From: G020348385 sp964410125
Lineage (GTDB): Bacteria > Acidobacteriota > Aminicenantia > Aminicenantales > Aminicenantaceae
Length of the DNA stretch: 45,589 nt
Direction of reading: 5' to 3'
Assembly (NCBI GenBank): GCA_964410125.1
Contig: CAYPGQ010000026.1
Location: forward strand, 1-45,589
Positions 23,976-32,847 of this stretch are shown here, piece after piece; within the stretch, counting starts at the first letter, position 1; each line of letters starts with the position of its first letter. A model generated the notes under the pieces. That model was not told where the DNA came from and made no database searches. It saw only the letters and a program-made list of their open reading frames with translations. Both the position numbers and the translations under genes were made by a program.

Positions 23976-26597
23976 CTATTCATAACGCAGCGAATCGACC
24001 GGATTGGCGACAGCGGCTTTGATAGCTTGGAAACCGACTGTCAACAGGGCAATGACCACTGCAATAAACCCGGAGAGGATAAACACCAACAATCCAATAT
24101 CACTCCGGTAGGCAAAGCTCTGGAGCCAGCGATGCATGGTGTAATAAGCGATAGGCCAGGCGATGATGTTGGCCAGAAGCACCCAGCGGGTAAATTCCCG
24201 GGACATCATCAAAATGATTCCGGGAACAGAGGCGCCTAAAACCTTCCTTATGCCGATCTCCTTGGTCCGCTGTTCTGCGGCGAAGGAAGCCAGCCCCAGC
24301 AATCCCAGACAGGCGACAAAAAGGGCAAAAAAAGTGAATATTGTGAATACACGTCCTGTCTGTTCTTCATTCCGGTACTGATCATTATAGATCGTATCGA
24401 GAAAAGAAAACTCGAACGGTGTTCCCGGCATGATCTCCTTCCATGTTTTCCGTATATGGGCCATGGTCTCACGAACATTATCGGTTTGGATACGTCCCGC
24501 CACAAAAGACTCCCCCCATTGACATGTGCCGTGAAGCATCACCATTTCCAAAGGCTTAACGGGCTCGTGAAAAGATTCATAATGGAAATCCTTCGCGATA
24601 CCAATGATGTGAAACCATTCATTTCTATCCCCCGTCCACATGTGAAGCCTTTTATTTAGCAAATCTTCCACACCCAGCTCCTGGGCCTTACTTTCGTTCA
24701 GGATGACGGCTTGTCCGTCTGTGGGGATTTCCTTGGAAAAAAAACGGCCTTCAACCATTTCAAGCTTCATAACATTCAGAAAATCCTGATCTACGATAAA
24801 AAGATTCGTGCCGCGACTACTTGTTGTGCCTTCGAACCGGGATCCCACGTTGGTGAATGAGGTGCCGGGAACACTGGAAGAGGCTGAAACCTTCACGACC
24901 GAGGGATTGCGCAGCAAGGTCTCTTTGAGTGTCGATAATTTCTGGCCTAACTCACCGAATGTTTTTATGACGACGACCTGGTCCCGGTCATAGCCCAGAT
25001 TCTGACTTTGGACAAAGGCCATCTGTTTTTGAACGACAAAGATTCCTACCAAAAGAATAATCGATAGAGAAAATTGAAATACGACGAGTCCGTTGCGCAG
25101 GATCGAGCTCTTTAATCCCTGGCTGAATTTTCCACCGAGCACGGCTACCGGATTGAACGAGGATAGGAAAAACGATGGATAAAGACCAGCAATAACACCG
25201 ATCAGCACGGCCATAGTCACAAGGGCTAGAAGACCTGATGGATTTTGGATATAAGAGATCTGCAGCCAAGGTTTTCCGATGAGTTGGCGAAAGGCAGGCA
25301 ATAGAATTTGGATGAAAACCAATGCCATGATCAAGGCTATAAAGCTCGTTAATATGGATTCAATCAGGAACTGGCGGATAAGTGACGTCCGTGTTGAACC
25401 GACGGTTTTACGTATGCCCACCTCCCGGGCCCTACCGGCCGACCGGGCCGTCGAAAGATTGGTGTAATTGACCACAGCAATAAGGAGGATGAATACAGCA
25501 ATGATCGTGAAGAATCGAACATACGTACTGTTTCCGTTAACTTCGAATTCCCAAAGTAAATTGGACCGAAGATGAATGTCCGTCAAGGGCCGCAAAGGGA
25601 ATTTTGTGTAGTTGCCTTTTGCCAGAGTGGCCTCATATCTTTCCTCAGAATCGAACATATAATTTTTTACAATCTTATCAAGTTTATCCTGGAGTGCCTC
25701 AATGCGGCTGCCTTCCCGGAGCAGCACATAGGTCTTGAATACGTTATAACCCCATTGTGGCTCTTGATATCGCTCAAAAGAGATAAAAGAACAGAGGACA
25801 TCTAAGTGAAAATGCGAGTTGTCAGGCATGTTCTTAAAGATACCGCTGATTAGGAAATCTTCATCGAAGATCGTCAGCGTACGGCCGACAACCGCAGAAC
25901 TGCCGAAATATTTTTCAGCGGCTCTCTCAGAGATCACAACCGTTTGTGGTTCTGATAACACAGTGCTTGGGTTTCCCTCGATTAGTGGAAAGGAAAATAA
26001 AGTAAAGAAGACCTCATCAGCTACGCCTAATCCCGGTTCATTGAATTTTTTATCATCGGCTATCACAAGATAGTCATCCAGGAAGCTCCTAACACGCGTC
26101 GCAAGCTTCACTTCAGGACATGCTTCTAATATTGTCGGTGCCAAGATTGCCGGTGTGTTGGCCTGCTCCAGATGATAATCGTCGTAATGAAAGGCCTGAG
26201 CCGCACGGTAGATCCGGTCAGCATTGGTGTGAAATCGATCGTAGCTGCGCTCGTCGCGAACCCAGAGCAGAATGAGCATCGCCGCCGCCATCCCTATAGC
26301 CAATCCTGTGATATTGATAAAAGAATAAATTTTACGCCTTTTGATGCACCTGAAAGCGATTTTCAGATAATTTTTTATCATGATGATATCTCCTTCAGTG
26401 GATTTTATGACCAATCGGGGCAGAGACCGAATGAACTGGCTCCAGAACCATATCCTTGCGGTCCCCCGACCTCTGGTAAGGAAGCATTCTTTATAAACGG
26501 AATTCACATAGTCCGCAAAATTCTCGCGCTCCTCCGGGTCCATAAACTTCAGGAGAAAATTCAAAGCCTTCCTGGGAGGGTGGGATTTCTTATTCAT
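23976..26597 (-). CDS. Orphan MacB/FtsX-type permease P5 with N-terminal prefix domain
   Basis: This protein has 873 residues. The prefix (1-72) is almost the same as in P4 (MNKKSHPPRKAL, PEERENFADY, WFWSQFIRSLP). The core opens at MIKNYLK (residue 73) and carries the two-repeat FtsX layout, coupling segments REVGIRKTVGST and KEIGIRKVLGAS, and the DSLRYE terminus. The start ATG overlaps the upstream padR stop by eight bases. Similarity to P4 is strong in prefix and regulator but lower in the periplasmic domains. That is what would be expected if the periplasmic domains diversify to sense or bind different ligands; this last point is inference. Confidence 0.88.
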   Translation of the reverse strand: MNKKSHPPRKALNFLLKFMDPEERENFADYVNSVYKECFLTRGRGTARIWFWSQFIRSLPRLVIKSTEGDIIMIKNYLKIAFRCIKRRKIYSFINITGLAIGMAAAMLILLWVRDERSYDRFHTNADRIYRAAQAFHYDDYHLEQANTPAILAPTILEACPEVKLATRVRSFLDDYLVIADDKKFNEPGLGVADEVFFTLFSFPLIEGNPSTVLSEPQTVVISERAAEKYFGSSAVVGRTLTIFDEDFLISGIFKNMPDNSHFHLDVLCSFISFERYQEPQWGYNVFKTYVLLREGSRIEALQDKLDKIVKNYMFDSEERYEATLAKGNYTKFPLRPLTDIHLRSNLLWEFEVNGNSTYVRFFTIIAVFILLIAVVNYTNLSTARSAGRAREVGIRKTVGSTRTSLIRQFLIESILTSFIALIMALVFIQILLPAFRQLIGKPWLQISYIQNPSGLLALVTMAVLIGVIAGLYPSFFLSSFNPVAVLGGKFSQGLKSSILRNGLVVFQFSLSIILLVGIFVVQKQMAFVQSQNLGYDRDQVVVIKTFGELGQKLSTLKETLLRNPSVVKVSASSSVPGTSFTNVGSRFEGTTSSRGTNLFIVDQDFLNVMKLEMVEGRFFSKEIPTDGQAVILNESKAQELGVEDLLNKRLHMWTGDRNEWFHIIGIAKDFHYESFHEPVKPLEMVMLHGTCQWGESFVAGRIQTDNVRETMAHIRKTWKEIMPGTPFEFSFLDTIYNDQYRNEEQTGRVFTIFTFFALFVACLGLLGLASFAAEQRTKEIGIRKVLGASVPGIILMMSREFTRWVLLANIIAWPIAYYTMHRWLQSFAYRSDIGLLVFILSGFIAVVIALLTVGFQAIKAAVANPVDSLRYE
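26379..26395 (-). promoter_or_regulatory. Internal ribosome binding site and ATG in P5
   Basis: AAGGAG (26390-26395) lies eight bases upstream of the in-frame ATG of residue 73 (26379-26381). It is a strong Shine-Dalgarno placed at the prefix/permease boundary. Confidence 0.6.
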
Positions 26598-26928
26598 CGG
26601 TTCGATTACTCCGGATTAAAGAGGAGATGAAATCCTTCCACATTCCTTCCTGCATCTTCCAAGTTTTTTTCAGGGCCTGGATTCCTCTCTCGGTTATAAG
26701 GTAGTACCTAAGTGCTTTTCCTCCCCTGATGTGTTTGGGCTCTCCTTTGAAGCTTTCCACAAAGCCCTTTTTTTTCAGTTTGTCCAGAGCGATGTAGAGC
26801 GAAGCGATGGCCCAGTCTTTGCCGGTCCTCTCGAGCAGATACTCGCGGATATCCACCAAACTGGCCGGATCGTTATGATGGAAGACAGCCAGCATGAAAA
26901 GCTCCTCCAATTTGGTTAACAAAGCCAC
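26590..26928 (-). CDS. PadR-family transcriptional regulator (P5 unit)
   Basis: The 112-residue PadR protein begins at GTG 26928, seven to eight bases after AGGAG; an ATG at 26930 is out of frame. It is a close paralogue of the P4 regulator throughout (TKLEELFMLAVFHHND, DWAIASLYIALDKLKKKGFV, RGGKALRYYLITERG). It overlaps P5 by eight bases. The same operator-like ATTAA-N5-TTAAT precedes both, so cross-regulation between the P4 and P5 units is likely. Confidence 0.9.
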   Translation of the reverse strand: MALLTKLEELFMLAVFHHNDPASLVDIREYLLERTGKDWAIASLYIALDKLKKKGFVESFKGEPKHIRGGKALRYYLITERGIQALKKTWKMQEGMWKDFISSLIRSNRTDE

Positions 26929-26987
26929 ATTCTCGCTCCTGTTGGTTCCTGTTTGTTCCGGTTACGATTTAAGGTTCTATCCATATT

Positions 26988-27002
26988 ATTAAATAAATTA
27001 AT
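26988..27002. promoter_or_regulatory. Candidate PadR operator (P5 unit)
   Basis: Inverted repeat ATTAA-N5-TTAAT, identical in its arms and spacing to that upstream of the P4 regulator, located downstream of the -10 element. Confidence 0.4.
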
Positions 27003-27012
27003 TATATAGATA

Positions 27013-27038
27013 AGACGCTAGTTTCTGCAAAAAGGTTG
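27013..27038 (-). promoter_or_regulatory. ECF-sigma-like promoter of the P5 unit
   Basis: On the minus strand CAACC (27034-27038), 16-base spacer beginning TTTTTGC, then CGTCT (27013-27017). Confidence 0.7.
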
Positions 27039-27112
27039 CTTTTTTTTATTTTGTGCGTGGTTACTTAATATCCCCTGGTGTTTCCCGATGCCCTGGACTT
27101 AAAATCCTATAT

Positions 27113-28807
27113 TCACTCATACCGCAGGGAATCCGCAGGATTGGCTCTGGCGGACCTCATCGACTGAAGGCTGACGGTAATCGCAACAGTCAAAAGAACG
27201 ATCGACCCGGAGAGAACGAACGGCCATAGTGTTAAATCGATACGGTATTCGAATACCTCCAGCCACCTGCGGACCATGACATAGGCTATAGGCAAGGCTA
27301 TCAAGTTTGCGATACATACAAGCAGCATCAATTCATGATTCAGCATCCTGACGATATTGAAAACCGTAGCGCCCAGCACCTTGCGGATGCCGATCTCCTT
27401 GGTTTTCTTTTGCAGGATAAAGAAAATCAGGCCAATCAGGCCGAGAAGGGTGAGAATGATAGCGATAAAGGAAAAAAATATCAGGATCGTGCCCAAGCGC
27501 AGTTCCGCCTGATACATGGCGTTGAAAGAATCGTCCAGAAAACGGTAGTCGAAGTTGAATGCGGGATCGTAGCCGCGAAATGTCTCCTGTATATATGCCA
27601 GCGTTTTCCCCACGTTATCGGGTGCGATCTTGATGGAGAATAGATTGGCTCTCTCCGTGCGCAGCAGGAAGAACATGGGTTCGATCTCCATCCTGAACGA
27701 GGAAAAATGAAAATCACGCACAACCCCGATGATGCGGCCGTCCTGGATTTCCCAGCGGGAGAATTCCTTCCCGATGGGATGGGTCAGTCCCACGGCATCG
27801 ATCGCGGTCTGATTCACTATGACGGCATTCTCTCCGTCCGTGGAGAAATGCGGCGCAAACTGCCGTCCATCCACTACCTCGATCCCGTACAGGTCGATGA
27901 AATCATAATCGACGTAACAGCAGTATATCTGCCCCACTCGCCCCGTTTCCCCATCATCTCCCTCTACCTCCGCAGGACCCACATTCCCTAAATTCAGCGG
28001 TCCCCGGTTGTGCGCCGCTGCACCGAGGATCGCCGGGTTCTTCAACAGGTCCAACTTGATATTCTCAAACTGCCCCCTCAGTTCATCCTCCCAGATACGG
28101 AGCACGACGATATGATCCCGGTCATATCCCACATCCGTGTATTTGATTTAATGCAGCTGTTTCTGAATAACCCAGGCCGCCAGAATAAGGGCGACAGAAA
28201 TGCAAAATTGAAAAACCACCAGGACATTCCTCAGATTGAGAGGCTTTCTCGACCTTCCCTGCCAAACCGTATTTTTCATAACATCTGCCGGTCTGAAAGA
28301 GGCAAGCAGGAAGGCCGGGTACACGCCGGAGGAAAATCCGACCAGGAGATAGACGGATGCCAGGAAAAACACATTGGGCAGCGTGAATTGATCAACGAAA
28401 GTAACCGGGATCCTGGCAAAGGACCCGAATATAGGGAGCAGTAGAAAAACCAGCACATGGGAGGAAAGAACGGCGATGAGCAAATAGGTCATCGATTCAC
28501 CCAGGAACTGGACGATGAGCTGAGGCCGCTTGGCCCCGATCGTCTTCCGGATACCGATCTCTTTGTTGCGCTGCGATGCCCTGGCTGTGGCAAGGTTCAT
28601 GTAGTTGATACAGGCGATGGCCAAAATCAAACACGCGATGGAGATCATCAAATAAACGATTTTGATATCGCTGTTGTCCGATATCTCGAAATTGAGGTGC
28701 GAATGGAGGTGGATGTTCGTGAAGGGCTGAAGGAAATAATAGGGTTTGGTTTCTTCCGAGTCATATTTGTCGTACTGTTCCACGATCGCCGGAAATTTTG
28801 CTTCCAG
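27113..28807 (-). pseudogene. MacB/FtsX-type permease P6, 5'-truncated and interrupted by a nonsense codon
   Basis: The frame encodes the second half of the first periplasmic domain onward (LQPFTNIHLHS, then INYMNLATARASQRNKEIGIRK), through the remaining TM segments to SLRYE. About 230 N-terminal residues, the prefix, the padR and the promoter are missing. A TAA at 28148-28150 replaces a Tyr codon after QKQLH, where relatives read YIxxxDxGYD. The reading frame is otherwise intact on both sides. At the 5' side the pseudogene begins directly after, and in frame with, the TAG stop of P7 at 28808-28810, so a deletion fused the two. GTG codons at 28783 and 28132 could give fragments, but neither has a recognisable function. 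Confidence 0.85.
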
Positions 28808-31378
28808 CTATTCGTACCGCAGCGAATCCGCCGGATTGGCCGCAGCAGCCTTAACCGATTGGAAGCTGACGGTTAAAAGCGCAATTCCCAGAGCCAGCCC
28901 AGCCGAACCCAGAAAAATACCGACTCCCATCCCCATCCGGTAAGCGAAGTTCTCCAGCCACTTGTTCATTACAAAATAAGCCACCGGCCAGGCGATCAAA
29001 TTGGACACCAGTACACACTTGGCAAATTCCTTTGACAGCAGGACGACAATTTCCATAAAGGAGGCCCCCAAAACCCTGCGAATCCCGATTTCCTTGGTGC
29101 GCCGCTCGGCCATAAAAGTGGCCAAGCCGAACAATCCCAGGCAGGATAAAAAAACCGCCAACACGGCAAAATATCTGACTATCGTTCCTATCCTCCGCTC
29201 CGATCGATAAAGGTTGTCGAAATCATCATCGAAGAACTGGTAGTGGAAAGGATAATGGGATTCGAACTTCTGCCAAATCCCTTTCATAAAACGGATGGTG
29301 GCATCCAGATTTTGGGGACTGACCCGGGCGAAAAGGTATCTGAAACCTTCCCCAGGGGCAAACAGGCATAAGGCTCCGATTTTCTGGCCTAGGGTCTCGA
29401 AATGAAAATCCTCGATCACTCCCACCACTGTTCCCTTGTTCCCGCTTATAGTCAAAGGCTTGCCGATGGGATCCTCCAGCCCCATGGCCTTGACCGCGGT
29501 TTCATTCAATACAAAATTGTTTTTGTCCTCGGAAAATTCCCGGGAAAAAAAGCGGCCTTCTGCCATCTTCATACCAAAGGTCTTGAGATAATTCTCTTCC
29601 ACCTTATTAAGAAAGACACGGACATTCTTATCAGCTGTATCCCCCCTCCACAAGTCCGAGGGTGTCCCATGAAACTGCCAGCTGGAAGCACCGGCAGCCT
29701 CCAAAATCCCTGGATTCCGGAGAAGCTCCTGTTTAAAGGCGTCATAATTTTCCGTAAGAGAGGGCGTCAGGCTTAAGACCACCAATTGATCTTTGTCGAA
29801 TCCCAGTTTCTTATCCCGCATGAATTGGAGCTGGTTGTAAACTATAATCGTCCCGATTATCATGATGATCGTAAGGGAAAACTGGGTTATAACCAGGGCC
29901 TTCCGAAAAACCGTCCGTGCCTTTGCCTGCGAGCCACCCAAGCCTTTGAGCACAGCAACCGGATGAAAAGACGAGAGAAAGAGCGCAGGATAGCTCCCGG
30001 CTACAATGCCGGTAAGAGCCACAATCCCTAAAAGCCCAAGATAAAGGAACAGATTGCCCATTGGATCCAGGGAAAGCTCCTTGGCAGTGATTCGGCTAAA
30101 TAGAGGAAGAAGAGCCTTCACCAGGACCAAGGCAAAAGAAAGGCTGATAAAAGCCTGGAGCATCGACTCCCCGAAAAACTGGCGGACAATGTCCCGCCGG
30201 AGGGCGCCCACCACCTTGCGCATCCCGACCTCCTTGGCTCTTATTCCGGATTTGGCCGTGCTGAGGTTCATGAAATTGATACAGGCAATAAGCAGCACGA
30301 AAAAAGCGATCAAAGAAAACACATACACATATTTGATGTCCCCATCGGCCCCGATTCCCCCTATGGCTTGAGATCGCAGATGGATATCCTTCAAAGGCAC
30401 TAAATGCATCTGCACATTCTCGAAAGATGAAACATGGGATTGATAATAGGCCGTAAGTCTTTCATCCTCGATCACACGGCTCTCCGGATGCAGAAGGATA
30501 TACGTGTAATAAGCCCAGGGCGTCCACTGCTGTAGATCGATCCCCCGCTCTTTCAGGAATTGAAAAGGCAGGAGAATTTCAAAGCGGAGATGGGAATTTT
30601 GGGGAATATTTTTAAATACACCCTTTACCATAAAATCGGTCGAGCTTCCGATGGTCAGGGTTTTTCCCACAGGATCGCTGCTGCCGAAATATTTGACTGC
30701 CGCATGCTCGCTTAAAACCACGGAATGGGGATCGTCCAAAGCCGAGTGGGGATCACCTTGGATAAACGGAAAGGAAAATATCTGGAAAAGGGAAGGATCT
30801 GCCAGGAAGACGTATTCTTCCACAATTCTTTTTCCCTCATGACCGACAAGCACATCCTTCATGCGGTATAAACGAGCCGAATCGATGACCTTGGGAAAAT
30901 CCTGCTGAAGTGCAGGGCCGATCCCCGTGGGGGTCGAGCTAAACTTGACCCTATTCCCTGACCAGAGATCCGAAAAGCAAACCCGGTAAATCTGCTCGGC
31001 ATTGGCATTAAACCGGTCATAGCTCGCCTCGTCCTGAACCCACAGCAGGATCAGGATGCAAACGGCCATACCAGCGGCAAGCCCGGCGATATTGATGATC
31101 GAGTATCCCTTGTGTTTCCTTATGTTCCTTAAAGCTACTTTGAGGTAATTTTTAAACATGATGAGACTCCAATAGGTCGATGTTTTGAAAAAAGACGGCA
31201 GATAGATCAAAACCTGGAACCAATACCAAGCGGCTGCGCAGAATCGGCCTCTCGTTTCGATGACGTCTGCAAATTCCTCCTCTAAATCCCCTTTAGCGGA
31301 AAACTCCTCCCCTGTTTTAACCATGCGACAGAGCAGCCATTCGGCCAGGCGTGGGGGTCGGCAGTTTTTCCGGCTCAT
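28808..31378 (-). CDS. Orphan MacB/FtsX-type permease P7 with N-terminal prefix domain
   Basis: This protein has 856 residues. The prefix (1-73) contains CRPPRLAEWLL, GDLEEEF and a W-Y-W patch. The core begins at MFKNYLK (residue 74) and has both FtsX repeats, KEVGMRKVVGAL and KEIGIRRVLGAS coupling segments and the DSLRYE end. The start is ATG 31378, five bases after the padR stop, with AGGAAT just upstream. It is the first (most upstream) permease of the array. Read-through past its TAG would continue in frame into the P6 remnant. Confidence 0.88.
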   Translation of the reverse strand: MSRKNCRPPRLAEWLLCRMVKTGEEFSAKGDLEEEFADVIETRGRFCAAAWYWFQVLIYLPSFFKTSTYWSLIMFKNYLKVALRNIRKHKGYSIINIAGLAAGMAVCILILLWVQDEASYDRFNANAEQIYRVCFSDLWSGNRVKFSSTPTGIGPALQQDFPKVIDSARLYRMKDVLVGHEGKRIVEEYVFLADPSLFQIFSFPFIQGDPHSALDDPHSVVLSEHAAVKYFGSSDPVGKTLTIGSSTDFMVKGVFKNIPQNSHLRFEILLPFQFLKERGIDLQQWTPWAYYTYILLHPESRVIEDERLTAYYQSHVSSFENVQMHLVPLKDIHLRSQAIGGIGADGDIKYVYVFSLIAFFVLLIACINFMNLSTAKSGIRAKEVGMRKVVGALRRDIVRQFFGESMLQAFISLSFALVLVKALLPLFSRITAKELSLDPMGNLFLYLGLLGIVALTGIVAGSYPALFLSSFHPVAVLKGLGGSQAKARTVFRKALVITQFSLTIIMIIGTIIVYNQLQFMRDKKLGFDKDQLVVLSLTPSLTENYDAFKQELLRNPGILEAAGASSWQFHGTPSDLWRGDTADKNVRVFLNKVEENYLKTFGMKMAEGRFFSREFSEDKNNFVLNETAVKAMGLEDPIGKPLTISGNKGTVVGVIEDFHFETLGQKIGALCLFAPGEGFRYLFARVSPQNLDATIRFMKGIWQKFESHYPFHYQFFDDDFDNLYRSERRIGTIVRYFAVLAVFLSCLGLFGLATFMAERRTKEIGIRRVLGASFMEIVVLLSKEFAKCVLVSNLIAWPVAYFVMNKWLENFAYRMGMGVGIFLGSAGLALGIALLTVSFQSVKAAAANPADSLRYE
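31157..31170 (-). promoter_or_regulatory. Internal ribosome binding site and ATG in P7
   Basis: GGAG (31167-31170) lies seven bases before the in-frame ATG of residue 74 (31157-31159), again exactly at the start of the MFKNYLK permease core. Confidence 0.55.
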
Positions 31379-31383
31379 GATCT

Positions 31384-31710
31384 CTATTCCTGAATAAAGG
31401 TCCCCTTTGGGATTCCCTCCCAGATGATGTCCTGAAGCTCCCTGGTTTTCTTGAGGGCCTCCCGTCCCGCCTGTGTCACATGGTAGAGGATTTTCCGGCG
31501 GCCGCCCCGTTTGTGGGTGGGATCACCTATGCTTTTGGCCACAAAGCCTTTTTTATGAAGCTGGTCCAGCAGGCTGTATAGTGTTCCGTAGGGATATTTT
31601 CGGCCAGTCACCCTGGTTAATTCTTTTCGGATAGTCACGCCGTAGGCATTAACATCCAGCCGCCAAACAGATAGCAAAAGGATGAGCTGCGACATGGTCA
31701 GTTCTTTCAT
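31384..31710 (-). CDS. PadR-family transcriptional regulator (P7 unit)
   Basis: The 108-residue PadR protein starts at ATG 31710, which follows AGGAG. A longer frame to 31749 is excluded because it would begin between the -35 and -10 elements of its own promoter. Motifs: MSQLILLLSVWRL, NAYGVTIRKEL, YGTLYSLLDQLHKKGFV, wing RGGRRKILYHVTQAG and a C-terminal helix. It lies five bases upstream of P7. Predicted ligand-responsive repressor of its own unit. Confidence 0.9.
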   Translation of the reverse strand: MKELTMSQLILLLSVWRLDVNAYGVTIRKELTRVTGRKYPYGTLYSLLDQLHKKGFVAKSIGDPTHKRGGRRKILYHVTQAGREALKKTRELQDIIWEGIPKGTFIQE

Positions 31711-31730
31711 AGTCACTCCTATGTTTATTT

Positions 31731-31756
31731 GTACGGAAAAATAGGACAAAAGGTTG
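31731..31756 (-). promoter_or_regulatory. ECF-sigma-like promoter of the P7 unit
   Basis: On the minus strand CAACC (31752-31756), 16-base spacer beginning TTTTGTCC, then CGTAC (31731-31735). The predicted transcript would start near 31724, only a short leader before ATG 31710. Confidence 0.65.
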
Positions 31757-31830
31757 ACCCCTTTTTTGCCGACAGAATAACGGTTGTGCTTGAGTTCGCG
31801 TATGATAATATGTAAACAGAGAGATTTGGA

Positions 31831-32838
31831 ATGACTATACTTTTAATTATATTCCTCTTGCTAGCTCCCTTCACGAGCCTTGCAGATCATAACGCACCCG
31901 AGACCGATCGTATCAAGACAATAAGGAGTCTTAAGAAGCTGGACGATTTTCCCTTATATGTGATGCATTTTTACGGTGATTACGATCTCCCGGATTATGC
32001 ACCCAAGGTGTCGTTTCCCGAAAATACGTGGAATAGGATTCCTTCTGGCAATTCATCGTCATGGGCCTGCACTTGTTTTTCCACGAAAACTGAACAGGGA
32101 AGTCAAATCCTGGGAAGAAACTTCGATTGGAGCGATCATCCGGCCCTTCTGCTTTTTACCGATCCTCCGGGCAGGTACGCATCTGTATCCATGGTGGACA
32201 TCTCCTATTTGGGATATTCTAAGAGCGATGATCCGGGCAAAAATCCTGGAGGATTGTTTCGATCGCCTCTCCTCCCATTCGACGGGATGAACGAAGAAGG
32301 ATTGGCCGTCGGTATGATGGCCCTGACTGCCGCACAAGCGCCCAATGATCCACAAAAACAAACCGTCGGCAGCCTCATGATCATCCGACTGATGCTGGAT
32401 TATGCAAAAAACGTGGAAGAGGCCATCGCCATAATCGAGAATTTCAATATCGATTTTCAGGGGGGACCGCCCTTGCACTATTTTATTACAGATAAATCGG
32501 GAAAATCGGTCGTGGTTGAATTTGTGAACCAAAAACTATCGGTACTCCGCAATACTCATCAATGGCAGGTGGCGACCAACTTTATCCTCACAGGTTTATC
32601 TCCAGTAAATTCCCTTGCATCATGTTGGAGATACAAAAAAGTATGGAAAACGCTTGAAAGTCAGGTCGCCAAGCTCTCTCTTTTAAACGCTCTCTCGCTT
32701 CTAAAAGATGTCTCCCAAGGGAACACCATCTGGTCGGTCATTTACGATACATCTTCTATGGACTTCCTGGTCGTCATGGGAAAAAAGTATGATCAGGTTC
32801 ATAAATTCAACCTGAAAAAGGCAGCATCGGATCAGTAG
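31831..32838 (+). CDS. Secreted Ntn hydrolase (C45/C59-like acylase, choloylglycine hydrolase-like)
   Basis: The 335-residue protein has an N-terminal signal peptide (about 1-18). Cys80 opens the CTCFSTKTEQG segment followed by ILGRNFDW, the arrangement around the nucleophile of linear-amide C-N hydrolases and acyl-CoA:6-aminopenicillanic acid acyltransferase relatives. Asn near QVATNF (around 250) fits the oxyanion asparagine. It probably hydrolyses an amide bond of a small acylated amine or peptide outside the cytoplasm; the substrate is unknown. It lies head-to-head with the P7 padR unit and nine bases before the alkyltransferase-like gene. A GAGAGATTTGGA before the ATG may serve as a modest ribosome binding site. 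Confidence 0.75.
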   Translation: MTILLIIFLLLAPFTSLADHNAPETDRIKTIRSLKKLDDFPLYVMHFYGDYDLPDYAPKVSFPENTWNRIPSGNSSSWACTCFSTKTEQGSQILGRNFDWSDHPALLLFTDPPGRYASVSMVDISYLGYSKSDDPGKNPGGLFRSPLLPFDGMNEEGLAVGMMALTAAQAPNDPQKQTVGSLMIIRLMLDYAKNVEEAIAIIENFNIDFQGGPPLHYFITDKSGKSVVVEFVNQKLSVLRNTHQWQVATNFILTGLSPVNSLASCWRYKKVWKTLESQVAKLSLLNALSLLKDVSQGNTIWSVIYDTSSMDFLVVMGKKYDQVHKFNLKKAASDQ

Positions 32839-32847
32839 AAATTAAAT

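Noticed and set aside
31711..31749. N-terminal extension of the P7-unit PadR to an upstream start
   Set aside because: The extension would begin between the -35 and -10 of its own promoter, is not PadR-like, and ATG 31710 has a good AGGAG.
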